Source of the DNA: Pseudorhodobacter sp. E13
Lineage (GTDB): Bacteria > Pseudomonadota > Alphaproteobacteria > Rhodobacterales > Rhodobacteraceae
NCBI RefSeq assembly: GCF_003991405.1
Contig: NZ_RPEN01000156.1
Coordinates: 1-64,000, forward strand
DNA: 64,000 nucleotides
Reading direction: 5' to 3'
Positions 55,310 through 64,000 of the stretch are shown here, one piece after another. The position numbers and the translations under genes are program-made. The notes beneath the pieces are model-generated. The model made no database searches, was not told where the DNA came from, and worked only from the letters and a program-made list of their open reading frames with translations. Every line of letters starts with the position of its first letter. The first letter of the stretch is position 1.

Positions 55310-56203
55310 ATGGCCAAAAAACAGCTTCCTTATGTCATCGGTTGTGATGGCGGCGGCACCGGTTGCCGTGTCGTGCTGGCCGATGCGCAAGGGCAGGTTC
55401 TGGCGCGCGCCTCTGGCGGGCCGGCCAATGCGACCTCTGATTTCGCCCTGACCATCACCAGCCTGTCCGCCGCATTGGCAGAGGCGGCGGCGCAGACTGG
55501 CCTTTCACCACAGGCTTTGCGGGCCAGTGTGGCGCATTTTGGTCTTGCCGGGGTTGTTTCGCCTGCGGTGGCCGCACAGGTCGCCGCGGCCTTGCCTTTT
55601 GACCATATCACCGTCACCAGCGACCGCGAGGTTGCGGTGACGGGCGCGCTGGGTGGGGCGGATGGGGTCTTGCTCGCCATTGGGACGGGAACGATTGTTG
55701 CAGCACAACGCGCCGGACAGCGCCGCGATGCAGGGGGCTGGGGCCTGCAGCTTTCCGATCAGGCTTCGGGGGGCTGGCTGGGGCGGGCATTGCTGGAACA
55801 AGTGCTGCTATGCCATGATGGCTTGCACCCCCACAGCGATCTGACCCGCGCAACTCTCGCTGACTTCGGGGCACCGCTCGACATGGTGCTGTTCGCAGCA
55901 CAGGCGCAGCCTGCCGATTATGCCCGCTTTGCCCCGCAGGTCATCGCAGCGGCGCAAGCGGGCGATGCGGTCGGGCGCGGGTTGATGCAGCGCGGGGCGG
56001 CCTATCTGGACCTTGCGCTCAAGGCAGTGGGCTTCATGCCCGACGAGGTGCTGTGCCTGACAGGCGGCATCGGTCCGCATTACGCCGCCTATCTGGCAGC
56101 GCCTGCGCAAGCAGCCATTACGGCTGCACGGGGCAGCGGGCTGGACGGGGCGCTTTGGCTGGCACTGGCCACGGCACGCGGCCTTCGGGGCGGGGCGGCT
56201 TAA
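55310..56203 (+). CDS. BadF/BadG/BcrA/BcrD ATPase family, probable N-acetylglucosamine kinase
   Basis: A 297-residue ASKHA-fold kinase. The phosphate-1 motif is VIGCDGGGTGCRVVLAD, then SGGPANA, a central VTSDREVAVTGALGG, adenosine-site AIGTGTIVAAQ, and LCLTGGIG. The group contains GlcNAc and glucosamine kinases. The neighbour downstream is a SIS-domain isomerase/deaminase, which supports amino-sugar catabolism. ATG 55310 has a weak ribosome site. It is followed 74 bases on by that gene. Confidence 0.87.
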   Translation: MAKKQLPYVIGCDGGGTGCRVVLADAQGQVLARASGGPANATSDFALTITSLSAALAEAAAQTGLSPQALRASVAHFGLAGVVSPAVAAQVAAALPFDHITVTSDREVAVTGALGGADGVLLAIGTGTIVAAQRAGQRRDAGGWGLQLSDQASGGWLGRALLEQVLLCHDGLHPHSDLTRATLADFGAPLDMVLFAAQAQPADYARFAPQVIAAAQAGDAVGRGLMQRGAAYLDLALKAVGFMPDEVLCLTGGIGPHYAAYLAAPAQAAITAARGSGLDGALWLALATARGLRGGAA

Positions 56204-56277
56204 GCCGATGGCGCTTTGCGCCCAGCCTCGCTAACCTGTTCGGATTGCAGACAAGCGGCTGGCAAAGGAACGCAGAA

Positions 56278-57309
56278 ATGGCAAAGCCTGACACCTTCAT
56301 GCGGCAGGAAATTCTGGAGATCCCGGCCGTGGTCGAGTCGCTGTTGACCAAGGGGGCAGCGGGCATAGAGGCTGCGGCGGCTGCCCTTGTCAGCCATGAC
56401 CCGGCCTTTATGGTTTCGGTTGCGCGTGGCTCCTCGGATCATGCGGCGACCTATGTCAAATATTGCTCTGAGCTGTTGCTGGGCCTGCCCATTGCATCGG
56501 TCGGGCCCTCGGTTGCGTCGGTCTACAGGCGACCATTGCGGCTGAACCGGGCTGCCTGCCTTGCGATATCGCAATCTGGCAAAAGCCCCGATATCGTGGA
56601 AATGGCGCGGGCAGCACGGGCCTCTGGCGCGCTGACGCTGGCCTTGACCAACCACCCGGAAAGCGATCTGGCGCGGGTCAGCGACCACACGCTTTGCCTG
56701 CATGCCGGAGAGGAGCGTTCGGTCGCGGCGACCAAAACCTTTGTCACCTCGATTGTGTCCGGCCTGTGGTTGCTGGCGCGCGTGAAAGGCGATGCCGAGG
56801 TTCTGGCAGCCTTGCACGCTTTGCCCAAGGTGCTGGAACAGGCTGCCCATGCCGATTGGTCGGCGGTAGGGGCGGCGCTGGGGCAGCGCAACTCATTGTT
56901 CTGTCTGGGGCGGGGCCCGGCCTATGCCATTTCCAATGAGGCGGCGCTGAAATTCAAGGAAACCTGCCAGCTGCATGCCGAAAGCTATTCTTCGGCCGAG
57001 GTGTTGCATGGCCCGGTGTCCATCGTTGATGGCGGCTTTCCGGTGATTGCGCTTGCTGCCCATGACGCGGCAGAGCCGCTTTTGGTGCAGGTGGCCGATG
57101 ACATCGCGGCAAAAGGGGCGATGGTGTTTGTCACCTCGACCAAGGCGAAACGCGCGGTCAGCCTGCCGACAATTCGCACCGCCCATCCGCTGACGGACCC
57201 GGTCGCGCTGATCGTTTCATTTTATGCCATGGTTGAACAGATCGCCCGCGCCCGTGGCATCAACCCCGATGCCCCGCGTCACCTGCGCAAAGTGACCGAG
57301 ACGATCTGA
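56278..57309 (+). CDS. SIS-domain sugar isomerase, probable glucosamine-6-phosphate deaminase
   Basis: A 343-residue protein with two SIS domains and no glutaminase domain. It begins FMRQEILEIPAVVESLL. Domain 1 has SVARGSSDHAATYVKY and AISQSGKSPDIVE. Domain 2 has LFCLGRGPAYAISNEAALKFKE, ESYSSAEVLHGPVSIV, then a closing RGINPDAPRHLRKVTETI. This fits NagB-II/GlmS-C type deaminases that make fructose-6-phosphate and ammonia. AAAGGAACG precedes the ATG at 56278. The partner deacetylase gene nagA is not in the window. Confidence 0.88.
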   Translation: MAKPDTFMRQEILEIPAVVESLLTKGAAGIEAAAAALVSHDPAFMVSVARGSSDHAATYVKYCSELLLGLPIASVGPSVASVYRRPLRLNRAACLAISQSGKSPDIVEMARAARASGALTLALTNHPESDLARVSDHTLCLHAGEERSVAATKTFVTSIVSGLWLLARVKGDAEVLAALHALPKVLEQAAHADWSAVGAALGQRNSLFCLGRGPAYAISNEAALKFKETCQLHAESYSSAEVLHGPVSIVDGGFPVIALAAHDAAEPLLVQVADDIAAKGAMVFVTSTKAKRAVSLPTIRTAHPLTDPVALIVSFYAMVEQIARARGINPDAPRHLRKVTETI

Positions 57310-57444
57310 GGCAGCATCTCTGGGCCCACCGGATGCATCTGGGTCCGTGGCCGATTGGCAAAGCCGCCCGACCAAATAACACATTTCCGGCAGCTAATCG
57401 GCGGAAAGACGGTTGACTAAGCTTGTGAAACCATGGCCCTTGTA

Positions 57445-57454
57445 ACTGGTATGG
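57445..57454 (+). promoter_or_regulatory. ACTGGTATGG motif upstream of the SDR gene
   Basis: It matches nine of ten bases of the motif upstream of uxuA (4364-4373) and lies 38 bases before the SDR start codon. It could bind a GntR-type sugar-acid regulator. Evidence is thin. Confidence 0.22.
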
Positions 57455-57491
57455 TAGACGGGCGCCCTGCGCGCCGAACAGGGGGATCACC

Positions 57492-58235
57492 ATGGGCAGA
57501 CTTTCCGGCAAAAAGGCTTTTGTTACCGCAGCGGGGCAGGGGATTGGCCGCGCCTCGGCGCTTGCGATGGCACGCGAAGGGGCGCATGTCGTCGCAACCG
57601 ATATCAACGCCGAAACTTTGGCCACTTTGGCAGACGAGGGGTTGGAGACGCATCTTCTCGATGTGCGCAAGCCCGATGCGGTGGCTGCGATGGCGGCACA
57701 GGTGGGCACGGTCGATATTCTGTTCAACTGTGCGGGCTATGTGGCGCATGGCACGATTCTGGATTGTGATGAAGAGCAATGGGCTTTCAGCGTCGATCTC
57801 AATATGACTGCGATGTATCGCGTCACCCGCGCGTTTTTGCCTGCGATGCTGGCCAATGGCGGCGGGTCGATCATCAACATGTCCTCGGTCGCGTCCTCGA
57901 TCATCGCAGCGCCGAACCGCTATGTTTACGGCGCAACCAAAGCGGCCGTGATTGGCATGACCAAGGCGATTGCTGCCGATTTCATCACCCAAGGTATTCG
58001 CTGCAACGCAATCTGCCCCGGCACGATTGACAGCCCGTCGCTGGAACAACGGATGCGGGCGCTGGGCGGCGGGGATTATGAAAAGGGCCGGGCCGAATTC
58101 ATGAAGCGGCAACCGATGGGGCGCATGGGCACCCCGGATGAGATTGCCAATCTGGTGGTTTATCTTGCCTCTGATGACAGCAGCCTGACAACCGGGGCCG
58201 CGCATGTGATTGATGGCGGCTGGTCGAACGTTTAA
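57492..58235 (+). CDS. SDR dehydrogenase, probably of a keto-deoxy sugar acid
   Basis: A 247-residue classical short-chain dehydrogenase. The NAD site is TAAGQGIGRASA (about 12-23), with Asp in TDINAE (NAD preference), NCAGYV, catalytic Ser in NMSSVAS, and Tyr-Lys in YVYGATKAAV. NAICPGTIDSPSLEQRM is typical of 2-keto-3-deoxy-L-fuconate/L-rhamnonate dehydrogenases and their animal relative DHRS6. The next gene, a fumarylacetoacetase-family hydrolase, is the usual partner in that pathway. GGGGGATC precedes the ATG. Confidence 0.9.
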   Translation: MGRLSGKKAFVTAAGQGIGRASALAMAREGAHVVATDINAETLATLADEGLETHLLDVRKPDAVAAMAAQVGTVDILFNCAGYVAHGTILDCDEEQWAFSVDLNMTAMYRVTRAFLPAMLANGGGSIINMSSVASSIIAAPNRYVYGATKAAVIGMTKAIAADFITQGIRCNAICPGTIDSPSLEQRMRALGGGDYEKGRAEFMKRQPMGRMGTPDEIANLVVYLASDDSSLTTGAAHVIDGGWSNV

Positions 58236-58250
58236 CGGAAAGGAAGTAAA

Positions 58251-59099
58251 ATGAAACTTTTGCGTCATGGCCCCTTGGGGCAGGAAAAGCCGGGTATTCT
58301 GGCAGCAGATGGCACGATGCGTGACCTCTCGGCTCATGTGGCTGATATCGGCGGGGCGGCACTGTCGGATGCAGCCCTTGCCACACTGGCCAAGATTGAC
58401 CCGGCCTCGCTGCCTGTGGTGTCTGCGGGCACACGGCTTGGGGCCTGTGTTGCGGGATCGGGCAAGTTCATTTGTATCGGTCTGAACTATGCCGATCACG
58501 CCGCCGAAAGCGGCATGGCCGTGCCACCGGAACCTGTGATCTTCATGAAGGCCACCTCGGCGATCTGTGGCCCGAATGATCCCATTATCATCCCACGCGG
58601 GTCGGAGAAAACCGATTGGGAGGTGGAGCTTGGGGTCATCATCGGGACCAAATGCAAATATGTCTCCGAGGCCGATGCGATGGCCTATGTCGCCGGCTAT
58701 TGCGTGTCGAACGACGTGTCCGAGCGGGCCTTCCAGACCGAGCGTGCGGGGCAATGGACCAAGGGCAAATCTTGCGACAATTTCGGGCAGATCGGCCCCT
58801 ATCTGGTCACGCGGGATGAGGTGGCAGACCCGCAAAATCTGTCGATGTGGTTGACCGTGAACGGTAAGAAGATGCAGAATGGCTCCACCAAGACCATGGT
58901 TTATGGCGTGGCGCATGTGGTGTCTTATCTGAGCCAGTTCATGACCTTGCACCCCGGCGACGTGATCTCGACGGGCACGCCGCCCGGTGTCGGCATGGGG
59001 ATGAAGCCACCGCAATATCTGCGCGCAGGCGATGTGGTGGAACTGGCAATCGAAGGGCTGGGCCAGCAGCGGCAGGATGTGATCGCGGACCCAGCCTGA
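58251..59099 (+). CDS. Fumarylacetoacetate hydrolase family, probable diketo-sugar acid hydrolase
   Basis: A 282-residue FAH-fold enzyme. The metal and substrate site is in FICIGLNYADHAAESG, PVIFMKATSAI, KTDWEVELGVIIGTKC, GYCVSNDVSERAFQ, WTKGKSCDNFGQIGPYL and VISTGTPPGVG. Homologues cleave 2,4-diketo-3-deoxy-L-fuconate or L-rhamnonate to pyruvate and a hydroxyacid; annotation as ureidoglycolate lyase is a common alternative. It follows the SDR gene by 15 bases, with AAAGGAAG as ribosome site. The order dehydrogenase then hydrolase suits a nonphosphorylated deoxysugar route. Confidence 0.9.
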   Translation: MKLLRHGPLGQEKPGILAADGTMRDLSAHVADIGGAALSDAALATLAKIDPASLPVVSAGTRLGACVAGSGKFICIGLNYADHAAESGMAVPPEPVIFMKATSAICGPNDPIIIPRGSEKTDWEVELGVIIGTKCKYVSEADAMAYVAGYCVSNDVSERAFQTERAGQWTKGKSCDNFGQIGPYLVTRDEVADPQNLSMWLTVNGKKMQNGSTKTMVYGVAHVVSYLSQFMTLHPGDVISTGTPPGVGMGMKPPQYLRAGDVVELAIEGLGQQRQDVIADPA

Positions 59100-59125
59100 G
59101 GCGCGGAGGGCCAAGCAGGACAAGA

Positions 59126-59157
59126 CGCGCGCGGGGAGGGGCCTCGCGCGCGGTTTT
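59126..59157 (+). terminator. Terminator after the SDR-FAH operon
   Basis: CGCGCGCG (59126-59133) pairs with CGCGCGCG (59145-59152) around an 11-base loop, followed by GTTTTCGTTT. Confidence 0.7.
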
Positions 59158-59210
59158 CGTTTGGCGCTGTATCGGCGCTGGGCCGCGTGGAACGGTTGGA
59201 TGCCTTCGGC

Positions 59211-59233
59211 GAGGATATTTTTGAACAGATGAA
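59211..59233 (+). repeat. Dispersed intergenic element, short relative (copy E)
   Basis: GAGGATATTTTTGAACAG followed by ATGAA shares GGATATTTTTG with the element at 1391 and AGATGAA with 42421. It lies between convergent FAH and murJ genes. Confidence 0.45.
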
Positions 59234-59342
59234 ATCAGCGGTCACACGCACGACCGCGCCGGGGCGCGCCAGCGGCCCGGCGCCCGGCCCAACCTTGAGG
59301 CGACGCGGCACGCGTCAACGAATGGCGGGAGCCGTCCCCGTC

Positions 59343-60890
59343 TTAGCCGCGTTTGCGCCGCAAAGCTTTGGTGAAATCCGACAGGTCAAACGCGCCGATG
59401 GCGTTGCCAAAGCCGAAATAGCTGATGATGCCGGTCAGGATCAGGATCAACAGCGCGCCATATCGCCAGCCTTCGGTCGCCAAGGGCAAGGCCAGCAGGG
59501 CCGCCATGCCCCAAAGGCAGCCGCCCATGATCAGGCTTGCGGCAAAGATGCGGGGCGCCCGGTCGCGCAAACGGGGATCAAAGCTTGAAGCAGCCCCCAT
59601 GCCGCGTGCGCCATACCAAAGCTGTGCCAGCATGACCCATGCAGACAGCGTTGTGGCCCAGGCTGCGGCTGAAAACCCGATGATCGGCAGCAAGCCGATG
59701 GCAATCGCAAGGTTCACCACCATCGACAGCACCGCAAAGTGAAAGGGGCGGCGGGTATCTTCGCGCGCGTAATACAAAGGTTGCAGCACTTTTTGCATCA
59801 CGAAAGCGGGCAACCCCAGCCCATAGATCGCCAAAGCCAATGCCGTCGGTGCGGTATCAGAGGCCGCAAAAGCGCCGCGTTCGAACAGCACCGAGATCAG
59901 CGGGCTGGCAATCACCATCAGCGCCACCGCCGAGGGCAGGGTCAGCGCGAGGGCGAATTCCGTGCCGCGGTTGAAGCTGTCGCGGCCGCCGTCCTCATCC
60001 CCCGCGCGCAGGCGGCGCGACAGGTCTGGCAGCAGCACTGTGCCGATGGCGATGCCCACCACACCCAGCGGCAGTTGATAGAGCCGGTCCGCATAGGACA
60101 GCCATGCCACCGCGCCTTCGGTGAAACTGGCGACCTGACGACCGACCAACAGGTTGATCTGCACCACCCCACCCGCCAGCACCGCAGGCCCCGCAATCAC
60201 CGCAAGACGGCGTAGTTCCGGCGTAAACCTGGGCCAGCGTGGCAGCAGCGTGAATCCGGCCTGCCGCGCCCACCACCAGGCAAAGGCGAATTGCGCCAAC
60301 CCGGTGACGGGCACCGTCCAAGCCAATGTCAGCCCCATATCCCAGCCAAACCGCGCGGCCAGCAGCATGGCTGCGATGAAGATCAGGTTCAACAGCACCG
60401 GCACGAAAGAGGCTTCGGTAAACCGCCCCAAGGTGGTCAGCACGCCCGACAGCAGCGCCACCAGCGAAATGAACAGGATATAGGAAAAGGAAATCCGCCC
60501 GAAGGTCACCGCAAGGTCAAACCGCGCATCACCGACAAAGCCCGAGGCCATGGCCCAGACCAGCCAAGGCATCGCAATCGTGCCGATGAGGGTAAAGACG
60601 ATCAGTAACGCGCCAAGGGCAGAAAACGCGTCGCGGGCAAAGCCCTGTGCATCCTCGCCCGCTTCCAGTTTCTTGGCGAACAGCGGCACGAAGGCCATGT
60701 TGAACGCGCCTTCGGCAAAAAAGCGGCGGAACATATTGGGCAGCGAAAAGGCGATCAGAAAGGCCTCGGCCACCGGGCCTGCGCCCAGATAGGCCGCCAT
60801 CATCACATCGCGGGCAAAGCCCACACCCCGGCTGGCCAGCGTCCAGCCGCCAACCGTCAGAAAGCCTTTCACAAGGCGGATCGGCTTCAT
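59343..60890 (-). CDS. murJ: Lipid II flippase MurJ
   Basis: A 515-residue inner-membrane protein with about 14 hydrophobic segments, moving lipid II for wall synthesis. Family signatures are LTVGGWTLASRGVGFARDVMMA, VAEAFLIAFSLPNMFRRFFAEGAFNMAFVPLF (given here as AFLIAFSLPNMFRRFFAEGA) and VLLPDLSRRLRAG, with conserved Arg at FARD and NMFRR. The length is standard. Its start overlaps the glnD stop by ATGA, so it is translated with glnD. Confidence 0.96.
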   Translation of the reverse strand: MKPIRLVKGFLTVGGWTLASRGVGFARDVMMAAYLGAGPVAEAFLIAFSLPNMFRRFFAEGAFNMAFVPLFAKKLEAGEDAQGFARDAFSALGALLIVFTLIGTIAMPWLVWAMASGFVGDARFDLAVTFGRISFSYILFISLVALLSGVLTTLGRFTEASFVPVLLNLIFIAAMLLAARFGWDMGLTLAWTVPVTGLAQFAFAWWWARQAGFTLLPRWPRFTPELRRLAVIAGPAVLAGGVVQINLLVGRQVASFTEGAVAWLSYADRLYQLPLGVVGIAIGTVLLPDLSRRLRAGDEDGGRDSFNRGTEFALALTLPSAVALMVIASPLISVLFERGAFAASDTAPTALALAIYGLGLPAFVMQKVLQPLYYAREDTRRPFHFAVLSMVVNLAIAIGLLPIIGFSAAAWATTLSAWVMLAQLWYGARGMGAASSFDPRLRDRAPRIFAASLIMGGCLWGMAALLALPLATEGWRYGALLILILTGIISYFGFGNAIGAFDLSDFTKALRRKRG

Positions 60891-63718
60891 GTCTTGGCCC
60901 TTTCGGCACCATCAATGATGGCTTGGCGCAGTTTACGTTCCAGCGCCTCTTGCTTGGATTTGGTGTGCAGCTTCAAGCCGAACATGTCCTTGACGTAAAA
61001 GCTGTCGACCACCTGCGCGCCAAAGGTCGCGATGACGGCGCTGGCGATATAGATGTTATTGGCCGCCAATGTGCGCGTCAGGTCATAGAGCAGGCCGGGG
61101 CGGTCGCGGGTATCGACCTCGACAATCGTGTAAATCTCGGAGCCTTCGTTGTCGAAGGTGATATGGGTCGGAAAGCGGAATTCGCGTTCGCGTTTCTTGA
61201 CCTTGTCACGGTCGGCCAAGGCATCGCGCGGCACCACCTCGCCTTTCAGCGTCTTGGAGATCATGGAGCGCAGGCGGGGCAGGCGGGCGGCCTCATAGGG
61301 GTGGCCTTCGCTGTCTTGCACCCAGAAGACGGCGGTGGCCCAGCCATCCTTGGATGTATAGGTCCGCGCGTCCACCACATTGGCCCCCACCAGCGCCAAG
61401 GCCCCGGCAAGCCGCGAGAAGATGCCGGGGTGATCGGCCAGTGCAAAGACCGCGCGGGTGGCATCACGGTCCGCATCCGGGTGCAGATCAATGCGGATTT
61501 CATCTTCGGTAATGTCTTGCAGCAGTTTGGCAAAGACGGCTTGGGTTTCGGTCGGCAGGCCTTGCCAATAGGGCGGGTAATGCCGGGCGAGTTCGGAGCG
61601 AATGGCCTTGGCATCCCAATCCGTCAGCTTTTCCTTCAGCAGCTTTTTGGCCGCATCCGCGCGATTCTCGCGGTTCAGGGTTTCCAGCCCGCCTTCCAGC
61701 GCGGTGGTGGTATCGCGGTAAAGTTGGCGCAGCAGCATCGCTTTCCAGTTGTTCCAAGTGCCGGGGCCAACCCCGCGAATATCACAGACGGTCAGCACGC
61801 ACAGCAGGTCCAGCCGCTTGCGGGTTTTCACCAGTTTGGCAAAATCGCGCACCGTGCGCGGGTCCGACAGATCGCGCTTTTGCGCCACATCCGACATCAG
61901 CAGGTGATAGCGCACCAACCATTCCACGGTTTCACATTCCTCGGGGTTCAGGCCAAGGCGTGGGGCCACCTTGCGGGCGATCTGCGCACCAAGGATGGAA
62001 TGATCTTCTGGCCTGCCCTTACCGATGTCATGCAGCAGCAAGGCGATATAGATCACCTTGCGGTTCACCCCGGCCTTGAGGATGCTGGACGACAGCGGCA
62101 ATTCCTCAATCAACTCGCCGCGTTCGATCTGAGCAAGGGTCGAGATGCATTGGATCGTATGCTCATCCACCGTGTAATGGTGATAAACGTTGAACTGCAT
62201 CATCGCCACGATGGCCTCAAACTCGGGGATGATGGCCGACAGCACGCCCAGCTCATTCATCCGGCGCAGGGCGCGTTCGGGGTTGCCGTGTTTCAGCAGC
62301 AGGTCGTGAAAAATCCGCAGGGTTTCGCGGTCGGTGCGCAGGTCGTCGTCGATCAGATGCAGGTTCGCGGCAATGGCGCGCATAGCAACAGGATGGATCA
62401 GATACCCCGTCCGAAGCGCCTCTTCAAAGATGCGCAGCAGGTTCAGGGGCTCGGCCTCAAGGTCCGACCCCGTGCCAAAGACGATGCGTCCTTGTTCCAG
62501 CGCAAATCCGTGTTTCAGCTTTTTGCGGCGGCGGAAAAAGCCGATCAGCGCAGGTTCGGATTTCGCGTGCCGCGCCTCTAGCTGGGTCAGGAAGATGCGG
62601 GTCAATTCGCCCACGCGGGTGGCGTGGCGAAAGTAATCCTGCATGAAATGTTCAACCGCGCGCCGACCGCCTGCATCGACATAGCCCATGCGCGCGGCCA
62701 CCTCGACTTGCAGATCAAAGGTCAACTGATCCATCGCGCGACCCGTGATGTAATGCAGATGGCAGCGCACATCCCACAGGAAATTCTCGGCCACGGCAAA
62801 GATGTCATATTCATCCTGCGTCAGCAGACCCGCCTCCACCAGACCCGAGGCGGATTGCACCTCATGCAGGTATTTGCCGATCCAATAGAGCGTTTGCAGA
62901 TCGCGCAGCCCGCCTTTGCCCTCTTTGACATTGGGTTCCAGAACATAGCGCTGGCCGCCTTGGCGTTTGTGGCGTTCCTCGCGTTCGGCCAGTTTGGCCT
63001 CGATAAATTCCGGCCCGGTCTTGCGGAACAGTTCCGCCCAAAGCCGGGTGCGCAGATCGCGGGCAAGCGATTCTTCGCCCGCCAGAAAGCGGCGTTCCAG
63101 CAATGCGGTGCGGATGGTGATATCTTCGCGCGCAAGGCGGATGCAATCGCGCACGGTGCGGGTGGCATGGCCGACTTTCAGCTTCAAATCCCACAGCATG
63201 TAAAGCATGGATTCGATGACAGATTCGGCCCAGGGCGTGACTTTGTAAGGGGTCAGGAACAGCAGGTCGACATCGGAATGCGGCGCCATCTCGGCGCGGC
63301 CATAACCCCCCACGGCGACCACGGCGATACGTTCGGATTCTGTGGGGTTCGGCAGCGGATGCAGGTCTGTCATGGCGACTTGCAGGGCGATGCTGACAAG
63401 TCGGTCCGTCAACCACGCATTCGCACGGATCAGCCCGCGTGCATCCCGTGGCTTGTCGCGAAACGCGTTTTCCAGCACGGTGTTGGCCGCTGCTCGCGCC
63501 TTTGCCAGATGCTGCACGACGATACTGCGCGCCGCGCGTCCATCAAGCGAGGGTGCCGCCGCAATATCCGCGCGGATCTGCGCCAGCACCGCATCGGGGT
63601 CGATGATCTTGCCCGGAGGGGCCAAAAGCTCGGCAAAGGTCAGGTGTGGCAGGCTTGGAAAGGGGATACCCGCCGATGGTCCGGCGGGTATGGCTTGGGC
63701 CGCTTTGGTGCGGGGCAT
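60887..63718 (-). CDS. glnD: [Protein-PII] uridylyltransferase / uridylyl-removing enzyme
   Basis: A 943-residue bifunctional nitrogen sensor modifying PII. The nucleotidyltransferase domain has VAVGGYGRAEMAPHSDVDLLFL, followed by the GlnD linker ending about 480. The HD domain (LLLHDIGKGRPEDHS) removes UMP. Two ACT domains bind glutamine (from about 735 and 845; VFALADHPGIFSRLAGALALVG and VDTRDRPGLLYDLTRTLA). All four modules are intact. ATG 63718 begins MPRTKAAQAI. murJ follows directly, a coupling common in alphaproteobacteria. Confidence 0.97.
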   Translation of the reverse strand: MPRTKAAQAIPAGPSAGIPFPSLPHLTFAELLAPPGKIIDPDAVLAQIRADIAAAPSLDGRAARSIVVQHLAKARAAANTVLENAFRDKPRDARGLIRANAWLTDRLVSIALQVAMTDLHPLPNPTESERIAVVAVGGYGRAEMAPHSDVDLLFLTPYKVTPWAESVIESMLYMLWDLKLKVGHATRTVRDCIRLAREDITIRTALLERRFLAGEESLARDLRTRLWAELFRKTGPEFIEAKLAEREERHKRQGGQRYVLEPNVKEGKGGLRDLQTLYWIGKYLHEVQSASGLVEAGLLTQDEYDIFAVAENFLWDVRCHLHYITGRAMDQLTFDLQVEVAARMGYVDAGGRRAVEHFMQDYFRHATRVGELTRIFLTQLEARHAKSEPALIGFFRRRKKLKHGFALEQGRIVFGTGSDLEAEPLNLLRIFEEALRTGYLIHPVAMRAIAANLHLIDDDLRTDRETLRIFHDLLLKHGNPERALRRMNELGVLSAIIPEFEAIVAMMQFNVYHHYTVDEHTIQCISTLAQIERGELIEELPLSSSILKAGVNRKVIYIALLLHDIGKGRPEDHSILGAQIARKVAPRLGLNPEECETVEWLVRYHLLMSDVAQKRDLSDPRTVRDFAKLVKTRKRLDLLCVLTVCDIRGVGPGTWNNWKAMLLRQLYRDTTTALEGGLETLNRENRADAAKKLLKEKLTDWDAKAIRSELARHYPPYWQGLPTETQAVFAKLLQDITEDEIRIDLHPDADRDATRAVFALADHPGIFSRLAGALALVGANVVDARTYTSKDGWATAVFWVQDSEGHPYEAARLPRLRSMISKTLKGEVVPRDALADRDKVKKREREFRFPTHITFDNEGSEIYTIVEVDTRDRPGLLYDLTRTLAANNIYIASAVIATFGAQVVDSFYVKDMFGLKLHTKSKQEALERKLRQAIIDGAERAKT

Positions 63719-63754
63719 AGGGCGTATCCGTCTGGAAAGGAGGGCAGGGCCGGA

Positions 63755-64000
63755 TCAGAACCCGGCACCGCCAAAGCTGCGCGGAGCAGCGTCGATGATG
63801 ACCACCTGATTGTTGCGGATTTGCGCCACGGCAAGCCCGCGCTCATTGGTGCCATCGCCACGCAGACGGAAGATACCATTCACCCCGACAAAGCCAGACC
63901 CTTGGGTCAGGGCTTGGGTGGTCAATGCGCCCGCATTGCCGCGTTTGACCAAGGCACCGATGGCCGCGATTCCATCATAGGCAAGCCCGGAAATCGGGTG
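63755..64000 (-). CDS. C-terminal end of a probable penicillin-binding protein activator (LpoA-like), partial
   Basis: The last 81 codons of a leftward gene cut by the right edge. The reading includes GLAYDGIAAIGALVKRG, then LTQGSGFVGVNGIFRLRGDG and NNQVVIIDAAPRSFGGAGF at the end. This matches the end of a periplasmic-binding-fold (type I, Peripla_BP_6) protein. In Rhodobacterales such proteins are annotated as penicillin-binding protein activators. No N-terminus, lipobox or length can be checked. It lies 36 bases upstream of glnD. Confidence 0.7.
   Translation of the reverse strand, partial: HPISGLAYDGIAAIGALVKRGNAGALTTQALTQGSGFVGVNGIFRLRGDGTNERGLAVAQIRNNQVVIIDAAPRSFGGAGF

Noticed and set aside
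57320-57490. Second tRNA or riboswitch in the gap before the SDR gene
   Set aside because: I could not draw a cloverleaf or recognise a riboswitch core; only a short possible operator motif is present.

Overview
The window looks like chromosomal DNA of a high-GC alphaproteobacterium, most likely order Rhodobacterales (Rhodobacter/Paracoccus-like family). Evidence read from the sequence: a five-gene atpHAGDC operon without the Fo genes, an Hsp20 + DUF1150 pair, a hisC-tyrC overlap, a CIRCE-controlled groESL operon, a UbiK gene beside lgt, and the strong G/C third-position bias that makes long antisense reading frames over nearly every gene. I see no insertion sequence, prophage, CRISPR array, integrase or rRNA operon. 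The species cannot be named from this.

Layout. 1-5,450: a gene start cut by the left edge, a secreted lytic transglycosylase, the scoAB CoA-transferase, an unusual tRNA with anticodon UAA, mannonate dehydratase and an LpxR-like lipid A deacylase. 5,550-9,200: a Hint-domain protein, rpsD and a large leaderless protein of unknown function with a peptidoglycan-binding-like N-terminus. 9,300-13,930: hisC-tyrC-extensin-like operon, DUF2125 and ChaC. 14,000-18,760: a MotA/ExbB-like + OmpA-like pair with a long coiled coil, then a Tat-exported agmatine deiminase homologue and a small membrane protein. 18,880-23,950: M23 peptidase, clpA, gloB and a methyltransferase. 24,370-29,230: ATP synthase F1. 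29,430-38,350: an H-type lectin protein, prs, an isomerase, a hydrolase, threonine aldolase, a cysteine-cluster protein, ribF, MaoC, HAD, ppaC and TraB.

38,495-42,310: a second member of the leaderless family, then groESL. 42,550-46,640: EamA transporter, lipase, Nudix-GreB-GNAT operon and an exported caspase-like protease. 46,650-50,520: purEK, DUF465, Hsp20-DUF1150 and trxB. 50,700-55,120: an Lrp-type regulator, a 50-residue arginine-rich gene, pgeF, MidA-like methyltransferase, lgt and ubiK. 55,310-59,100: sugar and amino-sugar catabolism (BadF-type kinase, SIS isomerase/deaminase, SDR, FAH hydrolase). 59,340-64,000: murJ, glnD and the end of a probable penicillin-binding protein activator gene.

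Most of the window is housekeeping. The parts that look least described are the two related leaderless proteins at 7,549-9,201 and 38,495-40,072, which share domain order, a conserved APSK segment and a lysine-rich tail; the ion-motor-like pair at 13,998-17,207; the short-variable-loop UAA tRNA; the exported caspase-like protein; and a dispersed intergenic element (G/C hairpin next to GGATATTTTTG) seen at several gene borders.
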